DNA from: Methanoregula sp.
Lineage (GTDB): Archaea; Halobacteriota; Methanomicrobia; Methanomicrobiales; Methanospirillaceae
Length of the DNA stretch: 9,026 nt
Direction of reading: 5' to 3'
Assembly (NCBI GenBank): GCA_028705545.1
Contig: JAQWDG010000060.1
Coordinates: 1-9,026 of the forward strand
Under the pieces are notes generated by a model. The model had not been told where the DNA came from. It did no database searches and saw nothing but the letters and a program-made list of their open reading frames with translations. Made by a program: the position numbers and the translations under genes. Shown here in pieces: positions 5,976-9,026 of the stretch (its first letter is position 1; each line of letters opens with the position of its first letter).

Positions 5976-6566
5976 TTATTTGCCCTGGTTGGCGTTGGAG
6001 CGGATGCTCGGGCGGGTCTTCTCGGTCCCCTTGCCCCGGGTCCGCATGCCGCGGCCCTTGCGGCCGGCAGAGGTCTTGCCGCGCTCGGCACGGCCGCGGT
6101 GGGTGGGGTTTGCCATCCATGCGAGCTGCTTGTCGCTCGTGATCGACGGGTGGTGACCGTCAACGAGGATGACCTCGTAGTACTTCAGCTTGCCGTCCTG
6201 GCCTACCCAGTAGGAGTTGAGGACTTCCATGTTCGGGTAGCGGCGGGATGCACGCTCTTCTGCAATCCGCTGGATGCTCTTTCCTGCGGTGAGCTTGTTC
6301 TTGCCCATGCGTGCTGACCGGCGGGCCCGGACGTACCGGGATGCACGGCGGCCGCCGCGGCGCACCTGGACGCGGACAACTGCAATGCCCTGCTTGGCCT
6401 TGTAGCCGAGCGAGCGGGCGCGGTCGATACGGGTCGGGTGTTCGATACGGACAACGCTGCCTTCGCGGCGCCATACCTGCATCCGGTCCCAGAGCAGTGC
6501 TTTTACGTCGGACTTGTCAGGTCTTGCCCATGCTTCCCTGACATATGCATACATCGATTTTACCAT
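5976..6566 (-). CDS. rpl15e: 50S ribosomal protein eL15 (L15e)
   Basis: This 196-residue, very basic protein starts MVKSMYAYVREAW and contains WDRMQVWRREGSVVRIEHPTR, RARSLGYKAKQGIAVVRVQVRRGGRRAS and NPTHRGRAERGKTSAGRKGRG. These are the characteristic blocks of eL15, which binds 23S rRNA near the exit-tunnel side of the large subunit. The length matches the family. GAGGTG (complement of about 6576-6581) is a strong SD. A 12-bp palindrome (6567-6578) lies directly against the start codon and overlaps the SD. It is the first gene of the cluster, with RNase P genes next, the order seen in many archaea. Confidence 0.96.
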   Translation of the reverse strand: MVKSMYAYVREAWARPDKSDVKALLWDRMQVWRREGSVVRIEHPTRIDRARSLGYKAKQGIAVVRVQVRRGGRRASRYVRARRSARMGKNKLTAGKSIQRIAEERASRRYPNMEVLNSYWVGQDGKLKYYEVILVDGHHPSITSDKQLAWMANPTHRGRAERGKTSAGRKGRGMRTRGKGTEKTRPSIRSNANQGK

Positions 6567-6578
6567 GTGTTATAACAC
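6567..6578. repeat. 12-bp perfect palindrome abutting the eL15 start codon
   Basis: GTGTTATAACAC is its own reverse complement. It occupies the space between the SD (GAGGTG, which it partly overlaps) and the ATG of eL15. It could be a protein-binding site, or a weak RNA hairpin (GUGU-UAUA-ACAC) that covers part of the ribosome binding site. The function is unknown. Confidence 0.5.
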
Positions 6579-6617
6579 CTCAAGGTTCGGCCCAAGTAAG
6601 GGCTACATTCCTTTGTA

Positions 6618-6631
6618 ACGGGACGAATCCC
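6618..6631 (-). other. Small inverted repeat in the eL15 leader region
   Basis: On the minus strand CGGGA-TTCG-TCCCG forms a five-bp stem with a UUCG loop. It lies about 50-65 nt before the eL15 start codon, within or just upstream of the transcribed leader depending on which TATA-like element is used. Confidence 0.35.
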
Positions 6632-6635
6632 GCGG

Positions 6636-6667
6636 TTCTATAGAATTGGATGGAGGAGGTAATAAAG
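6636..6667 (-). promoter_or_regulatory. Probable eL15 cluster promoter region
   Basis: Two TATA-like elements lie upstream of eL15 on the minus strand: TTCTATAGAA (6636-6645, itself a perfect palindrome) and TTTATTAC (6660-6667). They predict starts near 6616 and 6637, i.e. leaders of about 50 or 70 nt. A purine-rich GGAGGAGG run on the plus strand (6652-6659) between them has no start codon at suitable distance. The rest of the gap up to the lipoprotein stop codon (6668-6737) shows no gene. Confidence 0.35.
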
Positions 6668-6737
6668 GGAGGGGACGGTTTCATTCCATTCATGGACACC
6701 GGTGACCGGCAAGAATGACTCGTTAACTCATCCCCGG

Positions 6738-7358
6738 TTACGGTGTGTCTACGGTCCCGCTTTTCCCATGGGGGACATCCTTAAGGATAAATTCCCGGGA
6801 TGCATTCAGGCAATCGGACTGAATCCGGTATCTTCCCGGAACCCATTCCGTGGTGATAAGGTGGAATACCAGGGTCCGTTGGCCAGCCCCCATATAGGAC
6901 GGTTCCCGATTGGAGACACTGCAGAGCTGGGTAGGTCTGGGAGGAGAATACGCATTGACAGATCGCGGCAGTTCTTCCCAGTAACTCCCATTCTTCCAGA
7001 AAAAGATCCGGCATTCTGAAAAATCACCAATGCACGAAACAGTATCCGTGCCGTCGTTTACCAGGTAGAACTCAATGATCTCTCCCTGATTATAGACATC
7101 TGAGTCCATCCTGATTCGTTCCGGGTGACTGCTATTCTGTTGCGCAATCGTTGTCGTGTACAAAACCTTTGATGGGGGTGTCAGGGTAACAACCGGGGAA
7201 GGAATGTTAACCGGAACCGTGGCAGTCACCGTCACGTTCTCCAGAACTGAATCTGTTGTGCATCCTGCAGCAAACAAGATTCCTGTAAGAATTATCAAGA
7301 GAGATAATATGGCATTTACCGATGCGTTTCTCCGGAAAAGACGAACGGGATACGCCAT
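6738..7358 (-). CDS. Putative secreted lipoprotein of unknown function
   Basis: I do not recognise a characterised family. The 206-residue product has a basic N-terminus (RLFRRN), a hydrophobic stretch (14-31, AILSLLIILTGILFAA) and a lipobox FAAGC with C33, so it is probably lipid-anchored outside the membrane. A T/P/V-rich linker (about 41-65) follows, then a beta-rich domain (about 80-195) with four cysteines (C109, C116, C146, C183) that could form disulphides. N-glycosylation sequons occur at N41, N75, N123 and N185. The pattern NQGEIIEFYLVNDG ... WVPGRYRI resembles small Ig-like extracytoplasmic domains, a weak inference. GC content is lower than in neighbours. It is probably monocistronic: 171 nt before eL15, with a TATA-like run (7398-7408) about 45 nt upstream. 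No SD is visible. Confidence 0.75.
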   Translation of the reverse strand: MAYPVRLFRRNASVNAILSLLIILTGILFAAGCTTDSVLENVTVTATVPVNIPSPVVTLTPPSKVLYTTTIAQQNSSHPERIRMDSDVYNQGEIIEFYLVNDGTDTVSCIGDFSECRIFFWKNGSYWEELPRSVNAYSPPRPTQLCSVSNREPSYMGAGQRTLVFHLITTEWVPGRYRIQSDCLNASREFILKDVPHGKSGTVDTP

Positions 7359-7397
7359 ACAAACAAGTGATAATCGGATTGGATCGGCAAATAGTTT

Positions 7398-7408
7398 CTG
7401 AAATTATA
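7398..7408 (-). promoter_or_regulatory. TATA-like box upstream of the lipoprotein gene
   Basis: The minus strand reads AATATAATTTC. Transcription would start near 7377, about 19 nt before the ATG at 7358. A longer transcript from the box near 7592 is also possible. Confidence 0.4.
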
Positions 7409-7476
7409 TTGATGAGCATATCCCCGAAAAGAGATGCCTGTGCCCGTCCCTGAAGAGACGCCCCCGCGGCGGCTCA

Positions 7477-7609
7477 ATTACCGCACAGATTAGATCTCGG
7501 TAATGGGTAGCGCAAAACCCGACGAGGCGTTTTGCGCGTAGGAAATCGTTACGGGGGTGCCCAGCGGCGGGGCGAAGCCCCAAGAGCGTTATATATCTCT
7601 GGGAGAGAT
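7477..7609. repeat. Cluster of four inverted repeats in the moaC-lipoprotein gap
   Basis: Four hairpins follow one another. 7477-7504 pairs ATTACCG with CGGTAAT, with an inner AGAT/ATCT stem. 7510-7537 pairs GCGCAAAAC with GTTTTGCGC (perfect 9 bp, 10-nt loop). 7569-7581 is GGGGC-GAA-GCCCC. 7595-7609 is ATCTCT-GGG-AGAGAT, just after the moaC stop codon. A small open frame crosses the region (7404-7643, minus) but shows no recognisable protein pattern. The region may be a structured RNA, a dispersed repeat, or terminators plus leader elements. Confidence 0.55.
7588..7597 (-). promoter_or_regulatory. TATA-like box after moaC
   Basis: The minus strand reads GATATATAAC. A start would be expected near 7567, so a transcript would run through the hairpins at 7477-7537 toward the lipoprotein gene. 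It overlaps a small hairpin that could instead help terminate moaC. Confidence 0.4.
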
Positions 7610-7612
7610 CTG

Positions 7613-8080
7613 TCACTCCCCCTTCTTCTTCTCCACTACGCAAATCTCCTCAATCCGGGTAACCGGGTACTGACCGTGCTCGTCCTTTTCCGCGGACTTG
7701 ACCATGTCCCAGACGGTAAGGAGCGCAACCGAAACACCGGTCAGAGCCTCCATCTCGACCCCGGTCTTGCCGGTCGATTTCGTGGTAACAGTCGCCTCGA
7801 TATACCCGTCGCCCTCGGCAAAGTCCACGGTGATGGCCCCAAGCAGGATCGTGTGGCACATCGGGATGATCCGGGGCGTATCCTTGACCGCGATGGTGGC
7901 GGCGACCCGGGCCGTGGCAAGCACGTTCCCTTTAATGACCGTCCCCTCGCGGATCGCAGCAAGCGTTGCGGGGCGCAGGTAGATCCGCCCCTTTGCCACT
8001 GCCTCGCGCACCACGTCCTTTTTCGCGCTGATATCCACCATCTGTGCCCTGCCGTCGGAAATATGGGTAAATTCCACCAT
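7613..8080 (-). CDS. moaC: Cyclic pyranopterin monophosphate synthase MoaC
   Basis: MoaC converts the MoaA product (3',8-cyclo-7,8-dihydro-GTP) to cyclic pyranopterin monophosphate in molybdenum/tungsten cofactor synthesis. Methanogens need this cofactor for formylmethanofuran dehydrogenase. The 155-residue protein has K50, IPMCHTILL with H76, the TGVEMEAL motif with E109 and E111, and WDMVKSAEK with D125 and K128. These match the active-site residues known from E. coli MoaC. The ATG at 8080 is chosen over an upstream ATG at 8137 because it begins the usual MVEFTHI start and follows GGAGAG at about 9 nt. It starts 1 nt after the nnr stop codon, so translation is probably coupled. Confidence 0.95.
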   Translation of the reverse strand: MVEFTHISDGRAQMVDISAKKDVVREAVAKGRIYLRPATLAAIREGTVIKGNVLATARVAATIAVKDTPRIIPMCHTILLGAITVDFAEGDGYIEATVTTKSTGKTGVEMEALTGVSVALLTVWDMVKSAEKDEHGQYPVTRIEEICVVEKKKGE

Positions 8081-8081
8081 G

Positions 8082-9026
8082 TTACGATTCTCTCCTGTAC
8101 AATTCTTCCGGGATATGGTGCACGAGATCGGATGCAAGCATCCCCTCCCCTTTTACTGCTGCCACCCGTTCCCCGGCTTTACCGGTTACATATGCTGCAA
8201 TGCATGCCGCCTCGAACGCCGGCAGGTGACAGAGGAGTGCTCCCGTAACCCCTGCAAGCACATCCCCGGTGCCGCCAACGCTCATGGCCGGGTCGCCGGT
8301 CCGGTTGAACCGGACCCGGGCACCATCGGTAATCACGTCCACCGGTCCCTTGAGGAGGATGGTTGCGCCAAGCTCTTTTGCCGCCGCCCGGGCAGCATGT
8401 GCCCTCCCGCAGGCATCGGCCGCATCGGCAGGAAGCCGGTGTCCGCCCGCGATCCGGGCAAACTCCCCGACATGGGGGGTGTATACGGTCTCTTGTGCAG
8501 CCTTCAGGAGGGGGAGCCTGAGGGCGTCTGCATCGAAAACCGCCCTTCTGCAGTGCGGGGCCACTGCACGGATTACCGCGTGGCTTTCCGTGCCAAGACC
8601 ATTCCCGCAGACCACCACGTCCGCTTTTTCTGCGAGCGCAATGAGCCGTTCTGTGTGCTCCTCCCCGATCCGGTCCCCTTCCAGACGCTCGTAAATGAGG
8701 TCCGGCACCGGTTCGAAAACCGGCGATGCGATCCTGACAATATCCGCCCCTGCCCGGAGCGCCCCGAGGCCGGCGAGATATGGTGCGCCCTGGTATGGCC
8801 CGCCACCGATCACCAGCACCTTTCCCCCGTCTCCCTTGTGCCGGGTGTGCTTTCGGGCGGGGATAAGGGTGAGGTCCCCGGGTCCGGTGCAGATCTCCGC
8901 CTCGATCGGGATACCGATATCGATAATTTCCGATCTTTCCGCCTTCGGGCGGTGGAAGGCGCAGATCCGGTCGGCCCGCATACCCGGTGAGGGAATATCT
9001 GCCGCCACAATTTTTGCCTGCGATGC
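8082..9026 (-). CDS. nnr: Bifunctional NAD(P)HX repair enzyme (NnrE-NnrD), 5' end outside the window
   Basis: The C-terminal part is the ADP-dependent (S)-NAD(P)H-hydrate dehydratase domain. It has HKGDGGKVLVIGGGPYQGAP (about 8785-8845), GNGLG, the FDADAL and TPHVGEF motifs, LLKGPVDVI, and NRTGDPAMSVGGTGDVLAG with the catalytic GTGD aspartate (near 8262-8273). The residues at the window edge (AADIPSPG, then DIGIPIEAEI) look like the end of the N-terminal NAD(P)HX epimerase domain. The frame stays open to 9026, so a GTG at 9008 is not the true start. Together the two activities repair hydrated NADH/NADPH. It overlaps the moaC ribosome binding site and forms a two-gene unit with moaC. Confidence 0.93.
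   Translation of the reverse strand, partial: ASQAKIVAADIPSPGMRADRICAFHRPKAERSEIIDIGIPIEAEICTGPGDLTLIPARKHTRHKGDGGKVLVIGGGPYQGAPYLAGLGALRAGADIVRIASPVFEPVPDLIYERLEGDRIGEEHTERLIALAEKADVVVCGNGLGTESHAVIRAVAPHCRRAVFDADALRLPLLKAAQETVYTPHVGEFARIAGGHRLPADAADACGRAHAARAAAKELGATILLKGPVDVITDGARVRFNRTGDPAMSVGGTGDVLAGVTGALLCHLPAFEAACIAAYVTGKAGERVAAVKGEGMLASDLVHHIPEELYRRES

Noticed and set aside
5945..6163. N-terminal extension of rnp3 into eL15
   Set aside because: The extra 73 residues are the shifted-frame reading of the basic eL15 C-terminus. The family-like start is the ATG at 5944.
6652..6710. SD-like GGAGGAGG on the plus strand as start of a small gene
   Set aside because: No start codon lies at a suitable distance, and the nearest ATG (6692) opens only an eight-codon frame.
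7409..7454. Possible C/D box sRNA on the plus strand (TTGATGA ... CTGA)
   Set aside because: The C box has the wrong first base, no D'/C' pair is present, and the flanks do not form a closing stem.
7404..7643. 79-codon minus-strand frame over the hairpin cluster
   Set aside because: It overlaps the moaC 3' end and the inverted repeats, has no clear ribosome binding site, and no recognisable protein pattern.
7532..8248. 238-codon plus-strand frame across moaC and the nnr 3' end
   Set aside because: It is antisense to two well-supported genes and looks like low-information shadow coding.
8079..8990. 303-codon open frame on the plus strand opposite nnr
   Set aside because: The minus strand holds unmistakable NnrD motifs throughout. 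The plus frame has no recognisable pattern and is explained by GC-rich antisense sequence.

Overview
The window looks like chromosomal DNA of a GC-rich methanogenic archaeon. It carries intron-containing and CCA-less tRNA genes, eL15, eL43, RNA polymerase subunit P, prefoldin beta, the KEOPS subunit Pcc1, SBDS, the proteasome alpha subunit, archaeal RNase P proteins, TATA-type promoters and GGAGG/GAGGTG-type ribosome binding sites. The protein sequences suggest Methanomicrobiales, possibly a Methanoregula-like organism. That placement is inference and no database was consulted.

Layout. Positions 1-207 hold tRNA-Asp(GTC) and an intron-containing tRNA-Tyr(GTA), both on the minus strand. A 2-isopropylmalate synthase gene runs on the plus strand (272-1873) and ends convergently with a long minus-strand cluster. 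Read in the direction of transcription (6566 down to 1999), that cluster is eL15, RNase P component 3 (Rpp30), RNase P component 2 (Pop5), PsmA, SBDS, eL43, RpoP, Pcc1 and prefoldin beta. This is the known archaeal proteasome/exosome/RNase P 'superoperon', but the exosome genes (rrp4, rrp41, rrp42) usually found between SBDS and eL43 are absent, and so is a Brix-domain gene between RpoP and Pcc1. TATA-like boxes and SD motifs at several junctions suggest it is transcribed as several overlapping units.

Upstream of the cluster is a less GC-rich gene for a secreted lipoprotein of unknown function (6738-7358). Next comes a gene-poor 254-bp stretch containing four consecutive inverted repeats and a strong TATA-like element (candidate small RNA or dispersed repeat). 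The window ends with a tightly coupled pair on the minus strand: nnr (NAD(P)HX repair, 5' end outside the window) followed by moaC (molybdenum/tungsten cofactor synthesis).

Most of the window serves RNA processing, ribosome assembly, transcription and protein quality control. The metabolic genes (leuA, moaC, nnr) flank it. No mobile element, CRISPR array or defence system is visible. The points most worth a second look are the exosome gap, the rnp2 reading frame that continues through the psmA promoter, the hairpin cluster at 7477-7609, and the palindrome abutting the eL15 start codon.
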